Assembly (NCBI GenBank): GCA_022605405.1
Contig: JABYQQ010000004.1
Location: 186,001 to 250,000, forward strand
Direction of reading: 5' to 3'
DNA length: 64,000 nt
Source: Earliella scabrosa
Lineage: Eukaryota > Basidiomycota > Agaricomycetes > Polyporales > Polyporaceae
The position numbers were made by a program, and so were the translations under genes. Positions 34,134 through 45,592 of this stretch are shown piece after piece (position 1 is the stretch's first letter; each line of letters begins with the position of its first letter). A model generated the notes under the pieces. It searched no databases, had not been told where the DNA came from, and saw nothing but the letters and a program-made list of their open reading frames with translations.

Positions 34134-35354
34134 CTATCCCTCCCGCTCCTCCTCCTGCGCAAGGGCTGCGAAACGCGCAATGGCAGACTGGGGCGCATCC
34201 GGGCTGACGAACATCTCCAAGTTGGTCTTGCTCTTCTCCGCCACACGCGCCGCCATGGCGCACATCTTCTCCTCGAACGCCTTCACCGTCGCCTCCCGTT
34301 CTTCGACCCCGCCCAACTTCCCTTCATCGGCCAGCTTCGCCAGCGCGAGCCCGAGCTCAAGCGCGTCCAGCATCGCGAGGTTCGCGCCCGCGCCCGAAAA
34401 CGGACTCATCAGGTGCGCCGCGTCGCCGATGACGGTAACTCCAGGGACGTGCTCCCACTTGTGCCCGACGGGGAGGATGAACAACGGGCGAGGGTAAATC
34501 GCCGCGTCGTCGCAGTGGGCGATCAGCTTGCGCATCCACGGCGCCCAGTTCTCGAACTTCTCGAGCAAGACCTTGCGCGCCTCGTTCGGGTCGGCGGGCA
34601 CGGTCCAGTCGGCGGGGCCGCGGAAAAAGACGTAGGTGCGTATGCGCCCGTCGCCGTTCGGCTGGCTGCTGAGCATCTTCGAGTCCTGCAGCGCGAACAT
34701 GCTGCCTTGTCCGACCGCCTGAACGACGTCGGCGAGCTCGGGGTTGGCGGCGACGGAGGGCGCGAGAGAGATCTCGACACCAGTGACACCGGTGAAGATA
34801 GGGGTAGCGGGGGAGACGAGGGGACGGATGCGTGAGTGAGCCCCGTCCGCGCCAACAACGAAGTCACAAGTGGTGGTGAAGCCATTGGTGAACGAGAGCT
34901 CGTGCTGACCACCGAGGGAGCGGACTGAAGCGAGGGTGTGACCCCACTTGATGGACTCGGATGGGCAGGCGTCGAAGAGGATCTTGCGTAGGATGGTGCG
35001 GTCGATCTCGGGGCGAATCTGGGAGGGATCCTGAGGCACATCCTCTCCTGGAGCTTCATCGAGACCGTGGTGAACATGGAGCGTGCCGGACGCATCGTAT
35101 ATCTTGAGCTCTTCGCCCTCAGGACGCGAGTTCGCCGCGAACTCATCCTGGAGCCCGTCCTCGCGTAGAGCGCGCTGACCGCTGGTCCAACCGAGGTCCA
35201 GTGCGCCTCCGAGGTGTGCGCGTGAGGAGAAGTCGGGATCCCGCTCGTACAAAGTGGCGAGTATGCCACGACGGTGGAGGGTGAGGAGAAGGGTGAGGCC
35301 AGCGAGACCGCCGCCGATGATAGCAATGTTGGGCTGAGCGATGTTGGAGGTCAT
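34134..35354 (-). CDS. FAD-dependent monooxygenase (TetX / aromatic hydroxylase-like)
   Basis: 406 aa, intronless. The ATG at 35354 (MTSNIAQPN) is preferred over an upstream GTG. Group A flavoprotein monooxygenase signatures are all present: the GXGXXG Rossmann loop in IAIIGGGLAGLTLLLTLHRR followed by YERD, the NAD(P)H/FAD-linked DG motif VVGADGAHSRIR, and the ribityl-binding GD motif VTVIGDAAHLMSPFSGAGA. Such enzymes use NAD(P)H and O2 to hydroxylate small molecules; the substrate is unknown. No signal peptide or membrane anchor, so cytosolic. Its neighbour at 32.1 kb is a damaged relative, and a third fragment lies at 54.8 kb, so this family has been copied several times in the region. Confidence 0.87.
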   Translation of the reverse strand: MTSNIAQPNIAIIGGGLAGLTLLLTLHRRGILATLYERDPDFSSRAHLGGALDLGWTSGQRALREDGLQDEFAANSRPEGEELKIYDASGTLHVHHGLDEAPGEDVPQDPSQIRPEIDRTILRKILFDACPSESIKWGHTLASVRSLGGQHELSFTNGFTTTCDFVVGADGAHSRIRPLVSPATPIFTGVTGVEISLAPSVAANPELADVVQAVGQGSMFALQDSKMLSSQPNGDGRIRTYVFFRGPADWTVPADPNEARKVLLEKFENWAPWMRKLIAHCDDAAIYPRPLFILPVGHKWEHVPGVTVIGDAAHLMSPFSGAGANLAMLDALELGLALAKLADEGKLGGVEEREATVKAFEEKMCAMAARVAEKSKTNLEMFVSPDAPQSAIARFAALAQEEEREG

Positions 35355-35860
35355 CTGGAAGATGGCTTTGCAGGGATGCAGGTATAGAAGTCGAGTACTC
35401 ACCGGGGTGACTGAATGTATGGCGTCAGGAGACAGCGAGTCTGTCGCTTTATCTAGTACCTGTCAGCGCTTCTGACTAGAGTCCTTTGAAACCGCCGACC
35501 GGAGAGACCGCAAACCCAAGGACGCGTCATCTCACGGCAAGCGTGACGCACCTTGGTGTCCGACATGCCTCGGTCGGTGCTCGGAAGCTGCGGCATGCAA
35601 GTCATACTAGTATTGACTCGACCCCGATCCAGACTTGGCCGTACACACATGGCTGTGGGCACCCGCGAGTACTATCCACGCCTTGCTCACGACGCTCGAG
35701 TTAGACCGTGGTAAGGCACAAGTAATATGAAGCGAAACACTGGTTAGACAGAAGAGTCGAGTCAACAAGGATAGCCTGTCTAAGCGCCGAACGACGCGTC
35801 CTGACTAATGCGCGCTTAGTCGTCTGGCCCTCGATCTGGATGATGAGGCTGGACGAGGTA

Positions 35861-36294
35861 CAGTCGACTCCCTTGTAACCCATACCCCTTGGGAGACCCC
35901 CCAAATTATGGGTTTTGACGGGTTATGGGGTATCAAAGTAAGCGCTCAATGGGATCTGGGCGTTAAACGCGAGTTAGCGCCCATGCTGCGTAACTTCGAC
36001 GCGTCGGAGGAAGGATTGGCTCCCTCTGAATTTGGTTGTGGGATAACTAACATGTTCTAAGTGAGCTTTTTGGGAGTTATCACGCAATTGGTGCCCCAAC
36101 AGGTGTCATATCATCGGCGCTGATGCCCCAATAAGGGGCCAATTATGGGTTATCGACCCCCAATATGGCTATGGGTTATGGGGTATCACGGGTTTATGGG
36201 TTATGGCCTGCAAACCGACTCGGGATCATCAAAAATCTATGGCTTATCACGGGTTATGGGTTTTGGCGTGTATGGGTTAGAGGGGAGTCGACTG
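35861..36294. mobile_element. 434-bp MITE with 28-bp inverted ends and TA target duplication
   Basis: The left end reads CAGTCGACTCCCTTGTAACC and the right end, read inward on the other strand, CAGTCGACTCCCCTCTAACC. About 26 of the first 28 positions match. The element is flanked on both sides by TA (35859-35860 and 36295-36296). TA duplication and a CAGT terminus fit Tc1/mariner-type transposition. It has no coding capacity. The interior carries imperfect repeats of ATGGGTTATGGGGTATC. It sits about 20 bp downstream of the FunK1 kinase 3 stop codon. Confidence 0.8.
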
Positions 36295-36312
36295 TAGTCA
36301 CATCTTGTCTTC

Positions 36313-38737
36313 TCACAGACGCTGCGACTCGGTACTTCCTGGCCGGAATCGCGCGGACTCCATGCTGCTCGAGTCACTACTACCCTGAGTGACAGGTTGC
36401 TGGCAGAAACCATACGGAACTGTGCAATTCTTGAACAGGTCGTCGTCGTGGGAGAATCTCCCATCGTTCCGCCATTTCTTGGACGTGCTCTCCACCGCTT
36501 GCCGCAGAATTGCCTCCAGCGCATCATGGTCCCTCAAAGGGGAGTTGGCGTAAGGATCCCAGCTCGCAGGATCAGGCAGAGGATGCAGAGCTGGAGCCCC
36601 AGTGGCATCTTCGGATTTTGCACTTTGAAGTCCAAGAGCCTTCAGGAAGCGCGGATCATCTCGCCTGAACCGGTCCGTATCATCTGACTCGTCGTCAAAC
36701 TGTTGTCGTCGTAGAGTGCTCTTGGAAACGACGAGAGGCTTGGGAACCCGGTGCTTCGGCGATTCGTACAGGGCGTCGAGTATCGGAAGCGATATAGAGG
36801 TGATGTGTTCGTGACATATCGAGGCGAAACTCCCCAGTACGTGGTTCAGCACGGAGAAGTTGTTAGCGACGATGGTGGGCGACTTCCGCTGCATTTGCTC
36901 GAGCTTGTACGCGCCGCCGATCTGGGCTCCATCTGAATCACGGATGTACATGTGTTGATAGGTACGCCGCACAAAGTCATAGAGATCTGCCTGCTGATTG
37001 TGCACGTAGAAGCGAAGGACGAGTTGGTGATAGACGTGGATGAAAGACTCGATGTCATCTGCAACGTGGTACGGCTTCTTTGGGTACTGTAGCGACAAGG
37101 CCGAGCGGAAGGCCCACGTTCCCTGCAGAGACGTCGTCAGCTGCCAGTCAGTTCCACCTTACGCAAGGCAATGAACGTACAGCATTCCCTGACTGCAAGC
37201 CTGGACCCATGTGTTCCGCATACTCGCAGATATCCCAGTCATTGAGACGACTAGCTCGTAGGAGGCTTCCTTCTTCATCGAGGTACTCCCAGATCATAAT
37301 GTTCGCAACGCTGATATCACGATGGAGAACCCCAGCTCGAGTCCACGCGTCTCGATGTGCTATTACGAAGTCAGCACATGTAGAGCGTAAGAGAGAAGAC
37401 AAAACCACTCACCGCACAGCGCACCCAGCATGAGACTCGTCAACTCCCTGAACGAGCAGAAGTCCGTCAGCGGACGACACACTTCCTCGACAGCCAGCCA
37501 ATTATGTTTGCGCCGTATCCGGCGGCCATGCGCCGCTAGCGAGTGCGTCTTTGTCGTTTGAAGAGTGATTCCTCCAACGTCACCGCCGCAGATGAAGGTC
37601 ATCACGCCCTCGGCGACGTTGTGTGCCCTCAGGCGCGCGTAGACCTCGTGCTCCGGATGCACGTCCTTGTGGTCGGGCTGCCACGAGTCCTTCACGAAGC
37701 ACAGTGTGTCGCGGTCGATGTGGTATGCGACATATCCCCGCGTGCAGCGCCCCACGACCTCCTTCGAGCTGGCAGACTTCAGCGGTCTCCCGACGAGGAA
37801 AGCATCGTCGCCGATCCGGATCTTGTAGATTGGCCAGCCTCGCTCGTGATACCGGAGGACGTCATCGCGGCGCTCTTGCAGAAACGGCGTGAGGCGGGTG
37901 AGACTCCTGAAACGGACGATGTCTGCCTCCGAGGCGAGGGTAGCGGAGGAATCGTATCCAAGCTGCTCTGGGGTCATGCGCGACAGCCTTCGGATGAACG
38001 TTGGCAGCGTCACGTCAGTTTGATCATCCCACAGGAACGCCTTCGAGACCACGATGCCGCAGCGATCGACATAGAGAAGATGGGCTTCGATATTGCTGAT
38101 GTACAGAGCGTGGGCGTGAGTGCGATGCTGCCGGTTGAATATCTTGGCCAGGGTCGCCTCGAGCTCCTCGCGGTCGCTGTCCGCCCCGGTGCACCACTTG
38201 AGAGTTCCGTCCTCGTTCTCTTCAAAAGAGGACCAGCAGTTTTCCGGGCTTGTAAAAACAATCGGCACACAAAGTAGTGTTGCCCAGTTCGGGGTCTGGG
38301 AGCATGGATCGTCGTCACGTTTCCGTTTCTTGTTGGGGGTTACCCCGGGCCGTGCAAGCTCAAGCGAGTCGGACTCATGGGCAGGTTTCAGCGCCGTGTG
38401 TATCCCAGTTGGAACCTTCCTTTCGCGGCGCATCTTCTCAGAACCAACGACTTCGAGATGGGGTGACACGGAGTGTGACGATGCATTGAGGAGCCACTCA
38501 ATTCGCTTGAGCTGTATAGACGAGACGGACAATGGATCAGTATAGGTGACATATGGTTCTAGAACAGCCGGCATGACCACTACTCACCACAACATCATTC
38601 GGGCATACTTTGCTATTGTCAAAACTTTGTTTGAACTTGTTGAAGTCATACGGGTCAGGCTGGAAGTTGTCGTCACTGGCCAGAGGTATATAATCCGTCA
38701 AGAAATCCGCTACGGTGATGGAGTAGTATAGCTCCAT
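36313..38737 (-). CDS. FunK1-family fungal protein kinase, paralogue 3
   Basis: Start placed at the ATG at 38737 (MELYYSITVADFLTDYIP), which matches the AEMFANYIP helix of paralogue 4. The exon ends near 38591, and splicing to the acceptor before 38517 gives NDVV followed by LKRIEWLLN. The body has a nuclear-type KKRKRDDD, HRTHAHALYISNIEAHLLYV, VVGRCTRGYVAYHID with FVKDSWQ, and HEVYARLRAHN. The catalytic exon has AGVLHRDISVANIMIWEY and ASRLNDWDICEY, then GTWAFRSALSLQYPKKPY. The C-terminal region DPYANSPLRDHDALEAIL is shared with paralogues 1 and 4. Catalytic motifs intact. It lacks the conserved RRSW(x)DVIVP block of the others; NWATLLCVPIVFTS takes its place. The last bases are only about 20 bp from a MITE. 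Confidence 0.82.
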
Positions 38738-39106
38738 GTCACTGTACGGATGAGCCCGCACACACGCTGTAAAAGAAGTGCTATGAGTAGCGTCGCAACT
38801 GTAGAGACTCGGAGCTAGTGATGACGTGGTAGTTCAAGTGAACGAGATCGGTAAACCGCGACTAACTGATTCCGGGCCCGGCGGGCCGGGGATACCCGGC
38901 TCGACACTGTCGCAAGACAAGCAACTTGGCGCAATCCAACTTGGAAAGTCACAAGTGTAGTGCGCATCGAACACTTCTAGTACCATGATGTTACTAGTAC
39001 ACGGGTGCTGAGGGTAGCTATCAGACGTATGCCAGTGGGTCTGGCACGGAAATCAGCCTCCAGCGCTCGTTCGCTTCGACTCGCCACTGGCAGTGTTGAC
39101 GAGGCA
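38738..39106. other. intergenic between tandem FunK1 kinases
   Basis: 369 bp with no gene. It contains a GC palindromic stretch near 38876-38890 (GGCCCGGCGGGCC) and the promoter of FunK1 kinase 3. Confidence 0.5.
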
Positions 39107-41624
39107 TCAAGATATGCACGTCTTGAACGCGTCTTCGGCAGGGGGAAGCCTTCCATCTTTTGGCCACCCTGCCGTCATCGCAGCCTGCTCCAAGAGCACC
39201 TTCAGCGCCTCGTGGTCTTTGAAAGGAGACTTGACGTATGGGTCCCACGTAACAGGATTAGGAAGAGGAGCGGAAGGTGCATCGGAGACATGCTGAGGGT
39301 TTGAGTCTTGGGCACGGAGGCGTAACACAAGGTTCATAAAGTCGTTCTCAACGTTGCCAATGTCGCCATGCGAGTCTTTCTTCCTGAGATTGATGCCCGG
39401 GCTTTGCCAATTGGTAGCCGCGACGGGATATGGAGAACCGTAGAGGGCGTCGAACGTGGCAAGGGAAATGGAAGTGATGTGTTGATGACACAAGGTAGCG
39501 AACTTCTGCAGCAGGAGGTTCAAGATGGGATGATCAGATGCGACGATAGTGGGGTGCGATAGTTGCATCTGCTGGAGTTTCTGGGAACCCCCGATCTCAG
39601 CTCCGTCGGTACTACGGATGAACCTCTGTTCATACGTGTTCAGCACGAACATGTGTAGGTCTTGTTGGTGGTTGTGCAGGGTGAAGCGAAGAACCATCTG
39701 GTGGTAAACATGAATGAAAGATTCGATGTCATCAGGTAGCCGGTACGGCTTTGTTGGATATTGCAGCGACAAGGCGGAGCGGAACTGCCAAGTACCCTAC
39801 GAAGCGGGATTAGCCTTACATTATCACACAACGATGAGGTGTGAAACGCACCGTGCGATCATATCTGAGGACGTCCCCGAGATGCTCTGCGTACTTGCAC
39901 AGATCCCAGTCCGACAGAATGCCCACTCGTTCGCCGGTTTTCCAATCCTCCCATATGAGTATGTTCGATGCGCTGATGTCGCGATGAAGAACCTGAGCTT
40001 TCGTCCACGCCATCTCGTGAGCTATGAACACATCAGTGACCATCCACGAGACACATAAGATACAACGCACCGCATAACACATCCAAAATTAAGCCTGTCA
40101 GCTCTTCGAAGTTGTTGAAGTCCGTCAACGGACGACAGACCTCCTCGACGCAAAGACGATAGTGGATGCGCTGGCAAACCTTGGACCGCGCGTGAGACTG
40201 CGATCTGGTCGTCTGCACCGGACCATCGCCTATTCGCACGTCTCCACCGTACTGGCACGTTAGGATGTTCGTGACATTCGTGGCCTTGAGACGGGCATAG
40301 ACCTCATGTTCCCGGTATCCAGACGAGCCAGATGCCCTCCATGAGTCCTTTAAGAAGCAGAACTCCTTGGTATCTCGGTTATACGCCACGTATCCACGCG
40401 TGCAGCGACCGAAGAGCGACTGGCTCATAAAGGCGGGTCTCCCGATGACGAGTGTAGAATCGCCGGCGGTGAGTGCGAGGATAGGCCATTCGCTGTCCGT
40501 GTACGTGCGCTGGTCTGGATCCCAGCTCAGTGCCTTGTAGAAATGGTTTTGAATGTGATTGCCCCGCGGAAGCGTATGAACGAGCGCGAGCATCTCGTCC
40601 GTCTCCTCCTGCCGAGCGAACCGCGCAGTGGGATCGAGTCCGCGCTCGGCCTGCGACATCCGAGCAAGTCGCCATACGAAGCGATGGAAGTCGGGGCAAT
40701 CGCGAACGCCATAGCGGAAGGCCTTGGACACGACAGCGCCGGCGCGGTCGCAGTAGAGGATGCGAGCGAAGCATCGGTGGATATAGAGCATGTAGACGTG
40801 AGTGCGCTGTTGGTGAGCGAAGACCTTGGAGATACACTGCGAGATCCGGCGCATGGCCTCTCGGCCGTTCTTCTTGTGGAGACGGAGGAAATTGTCGCTG
40901 GTCATGTCGCTGAACTCGAAGGCCGAGTGCCCGTGGTCTTCTTGAACTTCTATGGGTACGATGACGTCCGCCCACGAGCGACGCCCCAGCCAAGGCTTGC
41001 GCGATTCGTTCTGTTGTTCGAAGATCGTGTCTTCGGGGAGACCATTGGCGGGGTTTGTGGCTACAGTGAGAACCTCCGGGCGAGGGTTGTGGAGGTATAT
41101 ACCGAGATCGACGTGAGTGTCTGGTGCCGCTTCTTCAGCGCTGTCAGCCATATCTACCCAGGTCGAGGTGTCCAAGACGCGAAGGCTGGGTTCTTCCTCC
41201 TCCCCACATGCCTTGCGAACAGTCGTGTCTATCATCTTGCACTGTGAGCAACGTCAGCAACTTGAATGTGTCGCTGTTGGCAATGCGTCACTGGGATCCT
41301 GCTCACAATTAAGAGGTATCTCGACGACTCGAGATCGGACTTCGCGATATCGTCGTCAGAGAATAGCATGTCTAGTTCCTCCTCGGTAGGACTCTGGCCA
41401 GGAATATAGTTCGCGAACATTTCCGCCAAGTCTTCTTCGTACATGCAGTCTTGTATACCGTGTTGTACTGCTTGGGCGGCGTCATCTTCAACGCTGGAAC
41501 TTGAACCGAACTCTCGCAAGGATGAATCGGAGTCGATGCAGGAAGAACCGGAGTGAGGCGTGCACGGACGTTCCTCCTCGTCGGCGCTATGATGAGTCTG
41601 CGAACTTGAACACGTCACAGCCAT
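39107..41624 (-). CDS. FunK1-family fungal protein kinase, paralogue 4
   Basis: Starts MAVTCSSSQTHHSADEE at 41624, with a Ser/acidic leader and the helix LAEMFANYIPGQSPTEEELD shared with paralogue 1. The body has DLGIYLHNPRPEV, GRRSWADVIVPIEVQEDHGH, AHQQRTHVYMLYIHRCFARI, FGRCTRGYVAYNRDTKEF with FLKDSWRA, EHEVYARLKATNV and CRPLTDFNNFEELTGLIL. The catalytic exon has AQVLHRDISASNILIWEDW and GILSDWDLCKYAEH, then GTWQFRSALSLQYPTKPY. It ends EDAFKTCIS at 39107. It is closest to paralogue 1 (18.5 kb): the same exon layout and nearly the same motif strings, although about 18 kb of other genes lie between them. All catalytic motifs are present. Confidence 0.86.
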
Positions 41625-42843
41625 TCAGACTGCGACTGCCTGCTGGACGGTGTGTTGGAGATGAGCTTGCAACGATAGGTTAGTCATGAAGGGGTAGAAT
41701 AACAACGAAAAGTCAGATATACCTCCGTTGTATAGTTAGTCGCTGGTCAGTATTGCTGTCAGCCCGCTGCGTCCTGGTGCCACGGTGGCCGATGCGAAGT
41801 TCAACAACGAGGACCACAAATCTGTAAGGTTTGGATGAACAAGTTGTGAAGGCGTGCTGTACAACAGATGAAGATAACACAGACCAGACCTTCGGTGATG
41901 TGGAACAGAGGCACGAGTCCGAGTCCACGGCACTTCCGACAACACAAGTACTCACCTTTGGTTCGACTTCCGCCCGGCTAACGGAGTTCTAAACCCCCTC
42001 ACTGCTCAGTACACTCCACAGACACCGCGGCAGAGACAGAACACTCGGGAAACAAGCAGACGATAAAGCAGATGGTAACAATCCAATCCAGGTATAAACG
42101 AGTTTGAAGCGGCCCGTTACCCAGTGCTGTACTATAACTAGCTATAGCCGCCGCGTCACAACTGTCAACAACCACCAAGTACAACGCCAAAAAACCGTCT
42201 CCACAGCAACTACTAGTAATCCAAGCGACAACGCCAACAGTCACAAAATCAAAAATCAAATCGAATCAAAGCCGAGCTCCGCCCGCAGGAGAATGGTGCA
42301 AGGTGGGGAACAAAGAGCGAACACGGCGCGGAGCGCACCGTAGGGCACATCATTAGGGACACATGTAAGATGGGAGATATAAAGCGGAAAAGGGAAAGGT
42401 GAAGGTGAAGGTGGAGGAGAGGAAACACAAGGAGAAAGGGTAACAGAGGAAGATAGGTAGGGTTAGAGGTGAGGGTAGAGGTGGAGGGGAGGACGACGCG
42501 TGTATCTCGTCAAGAGCGGCCACCGCCGACAACACAAACATCGAAACACAAGCAGGAGCAGACCCAGCCGCCCTCGGCCCGAGCAAGAGACGCAGGTGGA
42601 CTCGAAGCAAGCAAGTCCGAGCACGCAGCGATAGCGGCGAGACGCATGCTCGTCTGCCCAGAGAAGCCAGCTCTGCCCCGCCGCCGCACAACGCACAACT
42701 ACGCCAAAACGACAACGGAAGAGTCCGAACAACACAAAAGCGCCGACAAGACAGGCAATGTTACACCGCGCCGCCCCACAATTGCCGCGGGGCGCGCAAA
42801 GGATGGTCGTGGTGATACAATTTGACTTGCTCTGCTGGCTGGC
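41625..42843. other. intergenic with a purine-rich tract
   Basis: 1.2 kb without a supported gene. 42365-42500 is a nearly pure G/A run on the + strand (pyrimidine-rich on -). As the flanking genes are both on the minus strand, it is 3' of the 42.8-kb gene and upstream of FunK1 kinase 4, so it may be a 3' UTR tract or promoter element. Confidence 0.5.
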
Positions 42844-44938
42844 TTAAATACCCGCGTACGCGTCTTCCTCGTCATACACCGTCTCCGGGCGCTTCGACGC
42901 CACAGCCGCACGTGCCTGAGCAGGCGGAGCGGGAGGCGGGGGCGACGCGGGCTCCCCAAAGTGCGCGTTCGGCGGGGGCGACGGGAGGTCGAACGAGGTC
43001 GAGAACGGCGACGGCGACGGGCGCACCGACGACGGCGCGATCGGGAAGTCCATCGTCACCGGCGAGAACGAGCGCTCCTGGAGGTGGATCTCGGGCAGCA
43101 TTGGGGGGATCGACGGGATGCGGGGCTTCGCCGCGGCCATGACAGGCGGGGGCGGCTGGAGCGTCATCGAGTCGGCCGAGTCGCGCTGGGGGATGTGCTG
43201 GCTCTGCGCCGCGATCATGCTCGGGTCCGCGAAGGGCGACTCGGGGAAGGAGTGCTCGCGCGGCGTGGGCTGCACGGTGAGCCGCGCGCCTTCGTCGAAG
43301 CTGATCGACGGCTGGAGCTCGAGCGGCTGGACGGGCTTCTGCGCGGGGGCGGGCACTTCGATCTCCTGCGGGTGTTCGAACTCCTCCGTGACGGAAGTCA
43401 ACGGCAGGGCCTGGGGAGGCGTTGAGTTGAGGTGGCGCGAGATCTCGGCGTACTGGGCAGCCTGGAAGGGCGTGACGCTGGACCTGCTCATGTCGACGTA
43501 TTGGCCATCAGCGGCGGGCTCGGGGGCGCCCCGGGATGCAACTGAAGTGTGGCGCGAGACAGCGGCCGAGGACGCGACAGACTGGTGACGAGAGACGAGG
43601 TTGCCTTGTGCATCGTACGCAGAGTCGTACGCGGGAACCGAGACTGGTGAGCCGACGGGCGAGTCGCCATAGGCAGTGAAGAAGGGGTTGGCCGAGTTCG
43701 TGGTGTTCGGAGTGTAGGGAGTGACGACCTGACCGGGAGAGAAGGACTCGTATGCGCCTCCGTAACCGTAAGGGTGAGTAGGCATGGGTGGGACGTTGTT
43801 GAACGAGACGGCGCCACCAGCCAACTTCTGCTCGATCATGGTCGGGGGACGGGCTCCGTTGCGGCTGTAGTTCATAGCGCGCGAGATACCGGAAGGACCA
43901 TCATCCGGCAGCATCGTAGACTGACGCCTCCAAGCATCGGGGTTGAAGTCGTCTTCATCACCGTCGTCTTTGTTGGCGCTACGCGACTTGCGCTGTGTCT
44001 ACGTGAGCACGCGACAAGATGAACCCAAAAGCACGAGGACGTACCACAAAGTAAACGATGAGGAATATGATACCGGCGACGGCAACAACTGCTGCTATAA
44101 TCCCACCAACAACCACACCTTTGCTCATCTCCTTGGGCTCGGGAGTGCCTGTGGGGTTGGAAGCAAGTGACGTTCCGGAGACTTCGTCCGACCTGGACTG
44201 GGTGATAGTGACATGGACTTCAGTAGTCAAAGCCTCGGGGGTTGGAGTAGCCCGTGCAGGAGTGGGAGTAGGCTGCAAGTTAGTAGTAGTTTCCTCTGTC
44301 TTCGGAGCGGGTGGAGGGGCCTCGGTGGACGTGGGGGTGGGCTCAGAGGTCGTGGTAGAGGACTGAGTAGTCTCAGTGGTAGTAGTAGGAGTATCAGCGG
44401 GAGGAGGAAGCGTGACCTCTGTCGAGGTCGTAGTCGTGTCTTTGGGAGGGAAGAGTGGGAAGCCTAAGGAAATGCTGTCAGCTTCATGACTGGGGTGAGG
44501 AAGAATGGGATCGGCAATGCGGAAGGAGCGATAATGTGAGCCATTGAAGGGGCCGCTAATCGCGACTAGACCATCATCAACAACGCCGCTACTTGGAAGA
44601 GGATCGACGCGTCGGAAGGCGTCTTGTTCATTGCATTCAACCCTCGAACAGTCTCGAACAGTCACAAACAGCACAAAGGAGTTGAGAAGCCAAAGATACG
44701 TCTGCTGTCGCCAGCACCATACATGCTGCACTTTCCAGCAAGACTGATCGTTAGACACTGGAAACAACTGACCGAGTGGCGGGTTCGTGGTACTCGGAGT
44801 GGGTGGCTCCTCGGTGGTAGTCTCCTCTGGGACGGGGTCGAATACAGCGGTGGGGGTGTAGACCCGCTTGTTCAACCGCTTGAGGCCGCCGGAAAGACGA
44901 CGGTGGAGGACATGCTTGTCGAGGAATTCGTGCAACAT
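42844..44938 (-). CDS. single-pass membrane protein with Ser/Thr/Pro-rich ectodomain
   Basis: Exons 44938-44773, 44463-44045 and 43992-42844. The long first intron (about 310 bases) joins TNPPLG to FPLFPP. The ectodomain is mucin-like (TTTTSTEVTLPP, TTTTETTQSSTTTSEPTPTS), expected to be heavily O-glycosylated. One transmembrane helix follows (VVVGGIIAAVVAVAGIIFLI, then VYFVV), with a basic stop-transfer RKSRS. The 370-residue cytoplasmic tail is disordered, rich in Pro/Ser and tyrosine motifs, and ends in YDEEDAYAGI. No cleavable signal peptide is obvious in the first exon, so it may be a signal-anchor protein or have another upstream exon. The layout resembles fungal wall-stress sensors (Wsc/Mid2-like), but no WSC cysteine domain is seen; function unassigned. 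Confidence 0.65.
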
Positions 44939-45592
44939 TTTCCAAGAGAGCTGGAGAGAGCGAGATGGAGAAAGAGCGTGGTGAAAGGAGTGAACGTCCG
45001 CGAGCGGGGACTTCGCGCAGCCTCGAGAGGTCTGTTGACGAGAGACGAGACGAGGGAGGCGGAAGGCGGCGGCGGAGGAGGGAGGACAAGGGAGAGAGAC
45101 GCTGCACAGACACGACCGCGCGATGTTGCCAACGCCCGCCAGCCTTTGCTCTTTTCGGATCTGTCACCCCACCGGCCATCAATCCAAATGAACTTATCAA
45201 GTCCCGATGTGGGCGGATAAGCCACTTGTCAAAATCCGACTTATTGATGGGCGCGGGCGTCGGCGGGGCCGGGGGCGCCAGCTGCACCTTGCACTCGCCC
45301 GCCACCATCGTCGCCCGCGCCGACTGGCCTCTTTGCTTCGCTATGTACCACGTCTGCATCGTTGTCGTAAGCAGCCGCACTCGCGCAGCCGTGCTCGACC
45401 GCAAGCTCACGTGTGCCGCCGTCTGAACGCGCACTATGGCCGCAGAGGCGTTGTCGCATGGCTATAAACGGCGCCAAGCGGCATGTAGAGAACTCACGTT
45501 GCCATGGCGGATAGACGCACCTCCCGCCCGCCTTGCAATCCATCACCGACGTCGTCTGCCTCTCGGGCACCCATGCCAGCCAGTCTGCCAGC
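44939..45592. promoter_or_regulatory. divergent promoter region of two membrane-protein genes
   Basis: 654 bp between divergent start codons. A run of purine-rich repeats (GGAGGCGGAAGGCGGC and GAGG units, about 44940-45110) lies nearer the minus-strand gene. No supported gene inside. Promoter role inferred from orientation. Confidence 0.4.

Noticed and set aside
34523..35326. A second 267-codon frame and a + strand frame inside the FAD monooxygenase
   Set aside because: Ser/Pro/Arg-rich shadow frames of a gene with all family motifs in the main frame.
35881..36285. Simple minisatellite made of GGGTTATGGGG words
   Set aside because: The repeats are the interior of an element with matching inverted ends and TA flanks, which explains them better.
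42440..42485. Telomere-like TAGGGTTAG word in the purine-rich tract
   Set aside because: Only one near-match to TTAGGG in a general G/A-rich run; not an array.
42865..43588. + strand frames over the membrane-protein tail
   Set aside because: Arg/Gly-biased antisense readings; the minus-strand gene has consistent splice phases and a transmembrane helix.
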